From assembly GCA_022825855.1 (NCBI GenBank), contig JAJDWB010000013.1, positions 62,001 through 126,000 of the forward strand: DNA of 64,000 nt, written 5' to 3'. The notes beneath the pieces were generated by a model. The model searched no databases and was not told where the DNA came from. It saw only the letters and a program-made list of their open reading frames with translations. A program made the position numbers and the translations under genes. The stretch is from Dehalococcoidia bacterium (GTDB lineage: Bacteria > Chloroflexota > Dehalococcoidia > Bin125). This document shows, piece by piece, positions 25,956 to 33,513 of the stretch (position 1 is the stretch's first letter; each line of letters starts with the position of its first letter).

Positions 25956-26372
25956 CTAGACAGGCTTGAACTTGGGCAGGGTGACCTCGTCGGTGACGTC
26001 GTCGAAGACGATTTCGACGTCCATATCGACCGTGGTCTGGTAGGGGTCGTCGATGATCAGGTTGGACATCATGCGCGGGCCCTCTTCGAGTTCGATTACG
26101 GCGATCACGTAGGGCGGCGCGTTGTCCTCGGAGTTGTAAGGCGGAATCGGCTGGTGCGAGATGACGAAGGTGTGCACCTTGCCCTTGCCCGAGGCCTGGG
26201 TCCACTTGATGTCCCAGTTGAAGCAATCGGGCATGGGGCAGAACGGTCGCGGGTAGAAGTGCGGACCGCAGTCGTCGCAGGTGGGCAGCATCAGCTTGTG
26301 TTCTTTGAGACCGTCCCAGTAGGGCTGCGACTCGGGCGTCGCCACGGGCAGTCTGCCGGCGTAGTCGGCCAT
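25956..26372 (-). CDS. DUF35 (OB-fold/rubredoxin-like zinc ribbon) partner of thiolase
   Basis: A 138-residue protein. The N-terminus reads TPESQPYWDGLKEHKLMLPTCDDCG, the usual DUF35 helix followed by a zinc ribbon; cysteines occur in CDDC and later in FCPMPDC. The OB-fold follows, with SGKGKVHTFVISHQPIPPY and PPYVIAVIELEEGPRMMSNL. DUF35 proteins bind thiolase-fold partners, for example Ltp2-ChsH2 in steroid breakdown. AGAGGAG precedes the ATG. It sits immediately upstream of the thiolase-like gene. Confidence 0.9.
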   Translation of the reverse strand: MADYAGRLPVATPESQPYWDGLKEHKLMLPTCDDCGPHFYPRPFCPMPDCFNWDIKWTQASGKGKVHTFVISHQPIPPYNSEDNAPPYVIAVIELEEGPRMMSNLIIDDPYQTTVDMDVEIVFDDVTDEVTLPKFKPV

Positions 26373-26433
26373 TCTGTGCTCCTCTTCGATTTGCTCGCGT
26401 TGTCAACCGCGATGCTACACGACGCCGAACCGC

Positions 26434-27054
26434 TCACCGGAGCGAGGATTCGCGGTCGATCCAGGTTTGCTCCAGCGCCGCCTTGCGTTCGGTCCAGGGC
26501 GGTTCGACGGCCCGGCGCTGGCGGGCCAGCTCGGCGAGCAGGACGGCGGCGGCGACGGAGACGTTGAGGGACTGGGCGAATCCGAGCATGGGCACGACTA
26601 TTGCGCCGTCGGCGAGGGCGGTCATCTCGACCGAGCAGCCGGCGTGCTCGTTGCCGAGGACGATGGCGGCGGGTCCGGTGAAGTCGATACCGAGGTAGTC
26701 CTGCGCGTCGTCGGTGAGCTGGGTGGCGTAGACCTTGATGCCCTCGGAGTGGAGGGCGGCGACGCAGGCCTCGGCGGAGTCGAAGCGGTCGATCTGGAGC
26801 CATTTCTGGACCTGGGCAGCGACGCCGCCGGAGATTTCGGGGAAGACCTGGTTGGTGTAGACGAGGGCTACGCGGCCGACGCCGAAGGCGTCGCAGCTTC
26901 TAAGGATGGCCGAGGCGTTGTGTTGGTCGTGGACATTCTCGATCACGACGACGACATCATCGTGGCGGCGTTCGAGGACGCGGCGCATCCTGGCGAGTCG
27001 GCGTTCGGTGATCGGCCGCTGCGGCTGTTCGGCGGGATCGGACGAGTTACTCAA
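26434..27054 (-). CDS. trmH: TrmH-family tRNA guanosine-2'-O-methyltransferase
   Basis: A 206-residue SpoU enzyme. The N-terminal basic segment (RRLARMRRVLERR) is typical of TrmH, which methylates G18 of tRNA. Motif 1 is ENVHDQHNASAILRSCDAFG, motif 2 LGNEHAGCS, and motif 3 VVPMLGFAQSLNVSVAAAVLL. The frame begins with TTG at 27054, preceded by AAGGA; an internal ATG at 26988 is the alternative. The gene may start a unit running on into the DUF35 and thiolase genes, with a 61-base gap to the next start. The repeat array lies 150-230 bases upstream. Confidence 0.88.
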   Translation of the reverse strand: MSNSSDPAEQPQRPITERRLARMRRVLERRHDDVVVVIENVHDQHNASAILRSCDAFGVGRVALVYTNQVFPEISGGVAAQVQKWLQIDRFDSAEACVAALHSEGIKVYATQLTDDAQDYLGIDFTGPAAIVLGNEHAGCSVEMTALADGAIVVPMLGFAQSLNVSVAAAVLLAELARQRRAVEPPWTERKAALEQTWIDRESSLR

Positions 27055-27203
27055 CCGGCGGGTCCTTTCGGGGTCTTGGCGGGCTTTCTTTCCTGGGCGG
27101 AGAAATGGGCGATTTCCAGCGTATTGCTGAGGATGGGGAAACGGGGGGGATCAATTTGGACTAGTTTCGTCATGGTTTTTCTGCGCTCTGCTGATTGACG
27201 AAT

Positions 27204-27283
27204 GTCAGATTTGGTCAGATTTTGTTCGAATTTGGGTGAGTCCGGGTGATTGTGGGTGGCTGAGGGTGACCCTGGGTGGGTCT
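27204..27283. repeat. Eight-unit tandem repeat with exact 10-bp period
   Basis: Eight consecutive decamers start at 27204, 27214, 27224, 27234, 27244, 27254, 27264 and 27274. The first two are GTCAGATTTG and GTCAGATTTT, the third is GTTCGAATTT, and the last five all begin GGGTG (GGGTGAGTCC, GGGTGATTGT, GGGTGGCTGA, GGGTGACCCT, GGGTGGGTCT). On the minus strand this reads as units ending in CACCC or in TCTGAC. A 10-base period is one helical turn and not a multiple of three, which points to a DNA-level rather than a protein-level repeat. Confidence 0.75.
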
Positions 27284-27465
27284 CGCTGAGTGTTGTTGTG
27301 TGGTGTGCGGGATTGGCATTTGGGACATGGCTTGCGGCTTTCGGGCGGCTTGTTGGCGTGGGGAACGTCATTGTATATGCACGGATGTGCTATGGGAGGG
27401 GGTTCGTTGTCTGGGTGACAGACGGGGGAGTGGTCTGTCTGCGCTGCCGACCATCACCCCCGTGT

Positions 27466-27484
27466 CCCCTGTTCAAGCCAGGGG
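27466..27484. terminator. CCCCTG/CAGGGG hairpin
   Basis: CCCCTG (27466-27471) pairs with CAGGGG (27479-27484) around a seven-base loop, about 50 bases beyond the reductase stop. It may help end the reductase transcript, though no U-tract follows. Confidence 0.35.
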
Positions 27485-27505
27485 CAGGCAAGGACGGGGC
27501 AGGCT

Positions 27506-27520
27506 TCTCCCTCGGGGAGA
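27506..27520. terminator. TCTCCC/GGGAGA hairpin just after the reductase stop
   Basis: TCTCCC pairs with GGGAGA around TCG, 12 bases beyond the stop of the nitrite/sulfite reductase on its strand. The CCCTCTCCC..GGGAGAGGG type of word is also common as a dispersed intergenic repeat. No U-tract follows. Confidence 0.4.
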
Positions 27521-27532
27521 GGGGACCGGAGG

Positions 27533-29311
27533 CTAGACGGCGCACTCGCCTTCGCCGCGTTGGAGGATGTAGATGTCCTGGCGGTCCCAGTCGATGAACA
27601 TGGGGAGGGTGTCGGCGGAGAACTCGGGCGGGAGGGTGAGGTCGTTGAGGGTCTCCTGGATGGGGTTGAGGCCGGCGCGGTCGACCCAGGCGCTGAAGAG
27701 TTCCTGATCGTCTTCGCGGTTGGCGTGGTAGAGGTCGATCACGCGCTCGACGGCGTCGGGCACGCGCTTGGCCGGGATGCGGACCTTGGGCACGAGCTGT
27801 CCGAGGCGCATTTCCTCGGTGCGGTAGGTGCCGCCGATGAACATGTGGTAGGCGGGAATCTGGCGGTTGCCGACCTTGATGGCGGCGCCGTGGAAGCCGA
27901 TGTCGGCGATGTGGTGCTGACCGCAACTGTTGGGGCATCCGCTCATGTGGATGCGCATCTTGCGGGTCAGCGGATCGTCGATGGCCATCTCGCGCACCCG
28001 CTCCTGGACGGCGCGGTTGAGACCCATCGAGGAGGTAATGCCCAGCTTGCAACTGTCGGTGCCGGGGCAGGAGACAACGTCCTCGATCTCCTGGGCGTCG
28101 GGCGCGCCCATGCCGAGGGCGTCGAGTTCCCGCCACACCGCGTAGACGGCGTCGTTCGGGATCCAACGCAGGACGACGTTTTGCTGCGGCGTGGTGCGGG
28201 CGCGTTCGCGTCCGTACCTGCGCAAAATCTCGGCCAGACCGCGGAACTGTTCGGGTGTGAGGTCGCCCTGATCGATCGACGCTTCAACGGCCGAGTAGCC
28301 CTCCTGGACCTGGGCGCGGACGTTGGCGGCGAGGAAGCGTTCGAAGCGCGCGGCATCGCCGTTGGGGGACGGAAGCTCGGCGCTCACAGCTCGCTCGTCG
28401 GAGTCTTCGTCGTCGATGTAGAGCAGTTCTTCGAGCGGCGGCGTTTCGCTCGCCCAGCCCTTTTGCAGCTCTTCGTCGACCATCTCGCGGAAGGCGTCTT
28501 CGCCGACGCGGTGGACGAGGAACTTGAGGCGGGCCTTGAGGATGTTCTTGCGCAGCTCGTCGGCGGCGTTGAAGATGCGGATCACGGCCTCGGAGAGGGT
28601 GAGGAACTCCGACATCGGCACGAACTCGGTCAGAGTGACGGCTTCCTTGGGCATGGTCGAGAGTCCGCCGCCGACCATGACGCGGAATCCGCGCACTTCC
28701 TCGCCGTCGATCACGCGGACCTGGGAGAAGAAGGCGAGGTCGTGGATCGCGGCGATGGCGGAGTCGGCCTCGCGGCCGGTGAAGTAGACCTTGAACTTGC
28801 GCGGCAGGAGCTGGGTGATTGAGTTGCGGACCCAGTAGCGGACGAATGCGCCGGCGTAGGGGGTGGGGTCGAAGACTTCATCGTCGGAGATACCGGCCCA
28901 GGGGTCGGCGGTGACGTTGCGGACGGTGTTGCCGCAGGCCTCGCGGGAGGAGAGTCCGACCTTGCCGAGCACGCGGAGCATGTCGGGCATCTGGTCGAGC
29001 GGGACGAAGTGGACCTGGATGTTCTGGCGGGTGGTGATGTGACCCTTGCGCAGGGGCGCGAACGTCTCGCAGATCTCGGCGAGGCCGTCGAGTTGGTCGG
29101 AGGTGACGCCGCCCATGGGCAGCTTGATCCGGTTCATGTGGACGTCGGGCTGGCGCTGACCGTAGACGCCCTGACGCAGTCGGTAGAGCATGAACTCGAC
29201 TTCCTCGCGCTGCTGCTCGCGGAAGGCGGTGGCTTCGGTCTCGAAGTCGTCGAGTTCGTCGTCCCAGATGGGGATCACGACTCCGGGGGTGTCGGTTCTG
29301 GTCTCGGACAT
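27533..29311 (-). CDS. Ferredoxin-dependent nitrite/sulfite reductase
   Basis: A 592-residue siroheme/4Fe-4S reductase with the two-fold repeated layout of the family (ferrodoxin-like half domains and two siroheme-binding halves). Cys415, Cys421, Cys459 and Cys463 form the C-x5-C...C-x3-C cluster that binds the 4Fe-4S and siroheme. Substrate-side basic residues are likely in TTRQNIQVHF and RTTPQQNVVLRW. ATG 29311 is chosen because GGAG lies nine bases upstream, over an in-frame TTG at 29326. No nitrate reductase or siroheme genes are next to it, so nitrite versus sulfite cannot be decided. Confidence 0.93.
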   Translation of the reverse strand: MSETRTDTPGVVIPIWDDELDDFETEATAFREQQREEVEFMLYRLRQGVYGQRQPDVHMNRIKLPMGGVTSDQLDGLAEICETFAPLRKGHITTRQNIQVHFVPLDQMPDMLRVLGKVGLSSREACGNTVRNVTADPWAGISDDEVFDPTPYAGAFVRYWVRNSITQLLPRKFKVYFTGREADSAIAAIHDLAFFSQVRVIDGEEVRGFRVMVGGGLSTMPKEAVTLTEFVPMSEFLTLSEAVIRIFNAADELRKNILKARLKFLVHRVGEDAFREMVDEELQKGWASETPPLEELLYIDDEDSDERAVSAELPSPNGDAARFERFLAANVRAQVQEGYSAVEASIDQGDLTPEQFRGLAEILRRYGRERARTTPQQNVVLRWIPNDAVYAVWRELDALGMGAPDAQEIEDVVSCPGTDSCKLGITSSMGLNRAVQERVREMAIDDPLTRKMRIHMSGCPNSCGQHHIADIGFHGAAIKVGNRQIPAYHMFIGGTYRTEEMRLGQLVPKVRIPAKRVPDAVERVIDLYHANREDDQELFSAWVDRAGLNPIQETLNDLTLPPEFSADTLPMFIDWDRQDIYILQRGEGECAV

Positions 29312-29386
29312 ACCGTAGTACTCCAACTAAGTTTGTCGTGTTTTCAGTCTATCAGCGCGGGATGCGCGTCTCGGGCCGCATGTGAG

Positions 29387-30400
29387 TCAGAATCGGAAAC
29401 TGCCTGATCGCGGCATGTAGCGTCGCAGCGGAATGCCTGAGCGCTGCCTGGGCACGTCCACCGGGCGTCGCAACCACCGCCAGAACTGAGCGAGCACGAG
29501 CAATGCCAGTGCAGCGATCGAGAGTGCAATGATCTTGCCTGTCGTGAACCAGGCATGCCAGGGCGGGCGTTCCGTGTAGGGCCAACTGAGCTGAGTGATC
29601 CGCGGCGCCTCTGCCGCGAACGCCGAGACGAAGGAATCGCTGCTCAACTCGTAGGTGTCGAGCACGGACTGCTCGAACGAGTCTCCTTCGGCGATTCGAG
29701 TAAACATGCCGGCGAACGCTTCGGGCGGCCAATCCTGCAGCAGCCAGGCGAGCATCGCAAGTGATTGAGCGACATAGATACGCTGAAAGACATCAAGCGT
29801 CGGCCACGATTCGAGCCGTTCGAGCGGGAAGTATTCGTCGTAGGCATACGTGGGGTCAGTGGCGATCTTTCGCGCCGGGTCAAGTGTCGCACTCTGGTTG
29901 CCGCCCCTGACCCAGTGGCGAAGCGCGATGCGAAGCCAGAGCGGCACCTCTGACTGATGCGGGAACGCGGCTCGATCGATCACGATGTCGCTGATGGCGT
30001 CTCGAACGTCGTTGGACTCGTCGCCCGCCATCAGGTACAGCGATTCGCCCTCCAGAAGCTCGGGCCTGGCGGCCAACGGATTGGAGTGATCAGCGGGCCA
30101 GGCGACGATTTCTAGGCGCTCGATCCGGACGGTTGTGGCGGGCAGCAGGACGCCGGAGGTCTCCAGTGTCTCGTTCGCCACCGACGCCAAGCGCTGCGCA
30201 TGCGCCTGGCTGCGCGTGGAGAAGACGGTGACCTGCCCATCCTGACCGGTCCAGCAATCGAGCTCGCCAAGTCGAGCCGCAACCGATTCGGTCTCGCACG
30301 AAGCCCTGGCAGTCTCGGCGACCGCCGGGCGGATCATTGTCGCCGTCCCGACAATCATTGCGAGCGCACCGGCAATCATGACAAGGATTTCGCGCGTCAT
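29387..30400 (-). CDS. Peptidase MA-like secreted membrane protein lacking the HExxH motif
   Basis: A 337-residue protein with an N-terminal signal/anchor, an extracytoplasmic domain and a C-terminal transmembrane helix (GKIIALSIAALALLVLAQFW) plus basic tail. The central region (ISDIVIDRAAFPHQSEVPLWLRIALRHWVRGG) resembles the zinc-helix and P-x-WL-x-EGLA segment of peptidase MA-like gluzincins, but I see no HExxH. If so, it is an inactive relative. The ATG at 30400 overlaps the pncB stop as ATGA; an upstream ATG at 30436 is inside pncB. Coupling to the NAD salvage genes is unexplained. Confidence 0.6.
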   Translation of the reverse strand: MTREILVMIAGALAMIVGTATMIRPAVAETARASCETESVAARLGELDCWTGQDGQVTVFSTRSQAHAQRLASVANETLETSGVLLPATTVRIERLEIVAWPADHSNPLAARPELLEGESLYLMAGDESNDVRDAISDIVIDRAAFPHQSEVPLWLRIALRHWVRGGNQSATLDPARKIATDPTYAYDEYFPLERLESWPTLDVFQRIYVAQSLAMLAWLLQDWPPEAFAGMFTRIAEGDSFEQSVLDTYELSSDSFVSAFAAEAPRITQLSWPYTERPPWHAWFTTGKIIALSIAALALLVLAQFWRWLRRPVDVPRQRSGIPLRRYMPRSGSFRF

Positions 30401-31659
30401 GTTCGATCCGGGAAGTTCTGGATGGAATCCAACCACTGGATGTCTCGGCGGCTCCGTCCGGCAGCAGCGCGGGTTCTTATCTCGTCCAGCGACGGCTCCT
30501 CCTGGGCCAGTCGCCGTCCGCTTCGCATGACAGCTTCGAGAACCGGAACGGTGTTGGCGGGACCCGTGTCACGGGATAGGCCGATGTAGTCGGTGTCTGC
30601 AGACCGCCAGACCTGCTTGCGGTGGCCGATGCTGGGCTTGCCAATGGAGCGTTTTGCGACGGGGCGGGCGTCGTACTCGACCATTTTGTAGGCGGAGTCG
30701 AGGGTGGGGGCATCAGTGGGCGCGACGATGAAGGTGCCGCAGGCGTAGACGTCGATGGGGGCGTTGGCGTTTTCCAACTCGGCGATGCGGTACTCGTCGA
30801 GGCCGCCGCTGACGACGATGCGGATGTCGGACAGGCCCGCGGTGTCGAGCTTGATCCGGGCCTGCCATGACTCGTTGAGGAAGTCGCCGGAATCGATGCG
30901 GATTGCGCCGACGGAGCCGTGTCCGCGCTGCTTCGCGGTCCTGATCGCGTTGGTGACGCCGGCGGCAGTGTCGTAGGTGTCGACCAGCAGGGTGGTGCCC
31001 GGGTAGCGGGAGGCGAAGGCGTCGAAGGCGGCGGCCTCGTCGGCTTCGGCGAGGATGAAGCTGTGGGCCATGGTGCCGGTGGTGGGGATGCCGTAGCGGC
31101 GGCCGGCCTCGACGGAGGAGGTGGCCTCGAATCCGGCGATGTAGGCGGCGCGGGCGGCTTCGACGGCGGCTTCGGAGCCGTGGGCGCGGCGGCCGCCGAA
31201 CTCGACGACGGTCTTGCCGGCGGCGGCGTCGACGGCGCGGGCGGCCTTGCTGGCGACGAGTGTGGCGTAGGCGAGCTGGTTGATCATGGCGGTTTCGACG
31301 AGCTGCGCCTCGGGCAGCGGGGCGACGACCTGGATCAGGGGTTCGTGGGGATAGACGAGCGTGCCCTCGGGCGGGGCCCAGACGTCGCCGGTGAAGCGGA
31401 GATTGCGCAGTTGGTCGATGAATGCCTGGTCGAACTGAGGCAGCGTGCTGAGGAAGGCGAGATCGTCGTCGGCGAATCGCAGGTGTTCGAGGAAGTCGAG
31501 AGCGCGATCGAGCCCGGCGGCGATCAGGTAGTCCCAACCGTCGGGCAGTTGGCGGACGGTGAGCTCGAAGACGGCCTGGGCGGTCATGCCGCGGTCGTAG
31601 TAGACCTGCGCCATGGTCAGTTCGTAGAGGTCGACGAAGAGGGCGGAGGGCGTGTTCAC
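30397..31659 (-). CDS. pncB: Nicotinate phosphoribosyltransferase
   Basis: A 420-residue enzyme joining nicotinate to PRPP to make nicotinate mononucleotide. Segments of the family are visible: LFVDLYELTMAQVYYDRG at the N-terminus, VEFGGRRAHG, TGTMAHSFILA (the His-containing region), LLVDTYDT, IRIDSGDF and VSGGLDEYRI. The start is GTG at 31659. It lies 10 bases after the pncA stop and overlaps the next gene by ATGA. Together with pncA it forms the Preiss-Handler salvage of nicotinamide. Confidence 0.93.
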   Translation of the reverse strand: MNTPSALFVDLYELTMAQVYYDRGMTAQAVFELTVRQLPDGWDYLIAAGLDRALDFLEHLRFADDDLAFLSTLPQFDQAFIDQLRNLRFTGDVWAPPEGTLVYPHEPLIQVVAPLPEAQLVETAMINQLAYATLVASKAARAVDAAAGKTVVEFGGRRAHGSEAAVEAARAAYIAGFEATSSVEAGRRYGIPTTGTMAHSFILAEADEAAAFDAFASRYPGTTLLVDTYDTAAGVTNAIRTAKQRGHGSVGAIRIDSGDFLNESWQARIKLDTAGLSDIRIVVSGGLDEYRIAELENANAPIDVYACGTFIVAPTDAPTLDSAYKMVEYDARPVAKRSIGKPSIGHRKQVWRSADTDYIGLSRDTGPANTVPVLEAVMRSGRRLAQEEPSLDEIRTRAAAGRSRRDIQWLDSIQNFPDRT

Positions 31660-31669
31660 TGGGTGAACG

Positions 31670-32266
31670 CTATTGGATGCGGTCGACGAGGGCGCCGGCG
31701 TCGGTCATGGCGGCGAGGGCGGCTTCGCCGTCGCCGGGCTGGAGGTTGACGGCGGCGACGGCGTCGGTGGGGACGAGGACTTCATAGCCGAGGCGGCAGG
31801 CGTCGAGGACGGTTTCCCTGACGCAGTAGTCGGTGGCGAGTCCGACGACGACGCAGCGCTCGACACCGGCTTCGAGCAGGATGTCCTCGAGGTCGGTCTG
31901 CTGTTGCGCGCCGCTGCGCGGATCGCGGGTGGTGAATCCGGAGTAGCCGTCGTTGCCGTCAACGCCCTTGCGCACGGTTGGTCCGGCGGCGGTGGTCAGG
32001 TCGTCGTGGAACCGGGCTCCCCAGGTGTCGGCGACGCAGTGGACGGGCCAGATGCCGCCGTCCTGCTCGAAGTGGGGGGTGTGCTCGGGATGCCAGTCCT
32101 GGGTGTAGACGACGAGCGCACCGGCGCCGGTTGCCCGGGCGATGGCGCGGTTGGCATTGGCGACGACCTCGGCGGCGCCGGCGACGTAGAGGGAGCCGTC
32201 GGGGTGGGCGAAGTCGTTCTGGACGTCAACGACGATCAGCGCGGTGGAGGAGTCGAACTGGGGCAC
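31670..32266 (-). CDS. pncA: Nicotinamidase (isochorismatase family)
   Basis: A 198-residue cysteine hydrolase converting nicotinamide to nicotinate. Catalytic triad: the Asp in VDVQNDF (near residue 15), the Lys in VRKG and the Cys in GLATDYCV. The metal ligands Asp, His and His occur in the QDWHPEHTPHF stretch, as in true nicotinamidases, which distinguishes it from other isochorismatases. GTG start. It is the first gene of the pncA-pncB pair, and its product is the pncB substrate. Just upstream are the tRNA genes. Confidence 0.94.
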   Translation of the reverse strand: MPQFDSSTALIVVDVQNDFAHPDGSLYVAGAAEVVANANRAIARATGAGALVVYTQDWHPEHTPHFEQDGGIWPVHCVADTWGARFHDDLTTAAGPTVRKGVDGNDGYSGFTTRDPRSGAQQQTDLEDILLEAGVERCVVVGLATDYCVRETVLDACRLGYEVLVPTDAVAAVNLQPGDGEAALAAMTDAGALVDRIQ

Positions 32267-32290
32267 GGAATGGAGTCAAGGGGGAGAAGT

Positions 32291-32364
<74 letters not shown>

Positions 32365-32385
32365 GGGTGCGCAGGTGCGTTGTAC

Positions 32386-32460
32386 TGGAGCGGAAGAAGG
32401 GATTCGAACCCTCGACCTTCTCCTTGGCAAGGAGACGCGCTACCGCTGCGCCACTTCCGC
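32386..32460 (-). tRNA. tRNA-Gly (GCC)
   Basis: The 75-base gene has a GCGGAAG acceptor paired with its partner strand, a CTCCTTGCCAAGGAG anticodon arm with GCC, a GGTTCGAATCCC T-arm and encoded CCA. Reads GGC and GGU glycine codons. Confidence 0.95.
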
Positions 32461-32511
32461 TCGATAGGGACATTGTACCCGCCGGTGGGCTGTCGGCGGA
32501 AGTCCGGGTGC

Positions 32512-32599
32512 TGGTGCCGAGGAGAGGACTCGAACCTCCACGCCCGCAATGGGCACAGCGCCCTCAACGCTGCGTGTCTACCAGTTCCACCACCTCGGC
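32512..32599 (-). tRNA. tRNA-Leu (GAG)
   Basis: The 88-base gene has a class II long variable arm, GCCGAGG acceptor, CAGCG-TTGAGGG-CGCTG anticodon arm with GAG, a GGTTCGAGTCC T-arm and encoded CCA. The length is right for tRNA-Leu. Confidence 0.95.
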
Positions 32600-32631
32600 A
32601 AGATTGGGTGGGATGGGCAGGTGAGTTGCTC

Positions 32632-32708
32632 TGGCAGGGGTGGCAGGACTCGAACCCGCGACCTACGGTTTTGGAGACCGTTGCTCTGCCAAACTGAGCT
32701 ACACCCCT
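32632..32708 (-). tRNA. tRNA-Trp (CCA)
   Basis: The 77-base gene has an AGGGGTG acceptor strand, an ACGGTCTCCAAAACCGT anticodon arm with CCA, a GGGTTCGAGTCCT T-arm, discriminator G and an encoded CCA end. Reads UGG. Confidence 0.95.
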
Positions 32709-32742
32709 TCGCAGTGTCTGAGCATAGCAGGAAATCGGGCGG

Positions 32743-33474
32743 TTACCGGTGGTCGAGGACCGCCTGGATGCGTTCCGGGTAGTCGCCGACGACGCCGGTT
32801 GCGCCAAGCGCGACACAGCGTTCGATGTCGGAGGGCTCGTTGACGGTCCAGACGAAGGCGGCCATGGCGTGGGCGCGACAGGCGGCGACGTGCTCGGCGG
32901 TCAGACCGGATCCGTGCATCGCGATGCCGTCGAGTCGGTATTGCGCCGCGATCTGCCAGATGTCGGGCGTGGGCGAGAGGCAGAGGTGGGCGATGCGGCG
33001 GCCGTGCGGGGCGCGGCGGGCGAGTTCGATCACGGTGTCGGAGTCGAAGCTCCAGAGCCAGGTCCAGGCGATGGCGTCGGCTTCAGCGATGTCGGTGAGT
33101 ACGGCGTCGCAGAGGGCGGCGACATCGTCGCCGGGGGTGACCTTGAGTTCGACGATGCAGAGCATCCGTGCGTCGATGAGGGCGAGGGCGTCGCGGAGGG
33201 TCGGGACTGGCTGGCCGCGGCCAGCGTCGACCGCTGCGAGCGAGTCGAGCGTGGCCTCGGCGACGCGGCCGGATGCGTCGGTGGTGCGGCTGAGATCGTC
33301 GTCGTGGATCAGGACGGGCACAGCATCGGCGCAGAGGCGGACATCGAGCTCGACGCCGTCGCAGTCCATGTCCAGCGCGGTCCGGATGCCGAGCAGGGTG
33401 TTCTCGGGCGCGTGACCCATGGTCGTGCGGTGGGCGATGACGAGCGGACGGTCGAGCGGGGTATGGTGAGACAT
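32743..33474 (-). CDS. Glycerophosphodiester phosphodiesterase
   Basis: A 243-residue GDPD with a TIM-barrel layout. The His-Arg and PENT signature is AHRTTMGHAPENTL (the usual Gly after Arg is Thr), followed by GVELDVRL with the metal-binding Glu-x-Asp and VLIHDDDLSRTTDASG with the second His-Asp. Later blocks VELKV and TVNEPSDIERCVALGATGVVGDYP fit the family. It hydrolyses glycerophosphodiesters from lipids. The ATG at 33474 is chosen because the frame upstream overlaps the divergent methyltransferase. It diverges from that gene across 39 bases. Confidence 0.9.
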   Translation of the reverse strand: MSHHTPLDRPLVIAHRTTMGHAPENTLLGIRTALDMDCDGVELDVRLCADAVPVLIHDDDLSRTTDASGRVAEATLDSLAAVDAGRGQPVPTLRDALALIDARMLCIVELKVTPGDDVAALCDAVLTDIAEADAIAWTWLWSFDSDTVIELARRAPHGRRIAHLCLSPTPDIWQIAAQYRLDGIAMHGSGLTAEHVAACRAHAMAAFVWTVNEPSDIERCVALGATGVVGDYPERIQAVLDHR

Positions 33475-33513
33475 CGGCGAACTCGTGAGCGGCTGGTGCG
33501 ACGGAGGCAGAGG

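Larger units (their letters stand above)
27055..27532. other. 478-base intergenic region with repeats and hairpins
   Basis: The stretch between the nitrite/sulfite reductase stop and trmH holds no convincing gene. Near the reductase end are two hairpins, then a G/T-rich segment and an eight-unit, 10-bp-period tandem array (all listed separately). A 106-codon minus-strand frame at 27051-27371 crosses the array, has no ribosome-binding site and a Thr/Pro/Ser/His-rich, aperiodic composition, so I do not call it. GC is lower here than in flanking genes. The promoter of trmH should be in this stretch. Confidence 0.6.

Noticed and set aside
27051-27371. A 106-codon minus-strand frame ending in a TTGA contact with the trmH start
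   Set aside because: The contact looks like coupling, but there is no ribosome site and it runs through the period-10 repeat; Thr/Pro/His-rich composition is unlike a real protein. Kept as intergenic.
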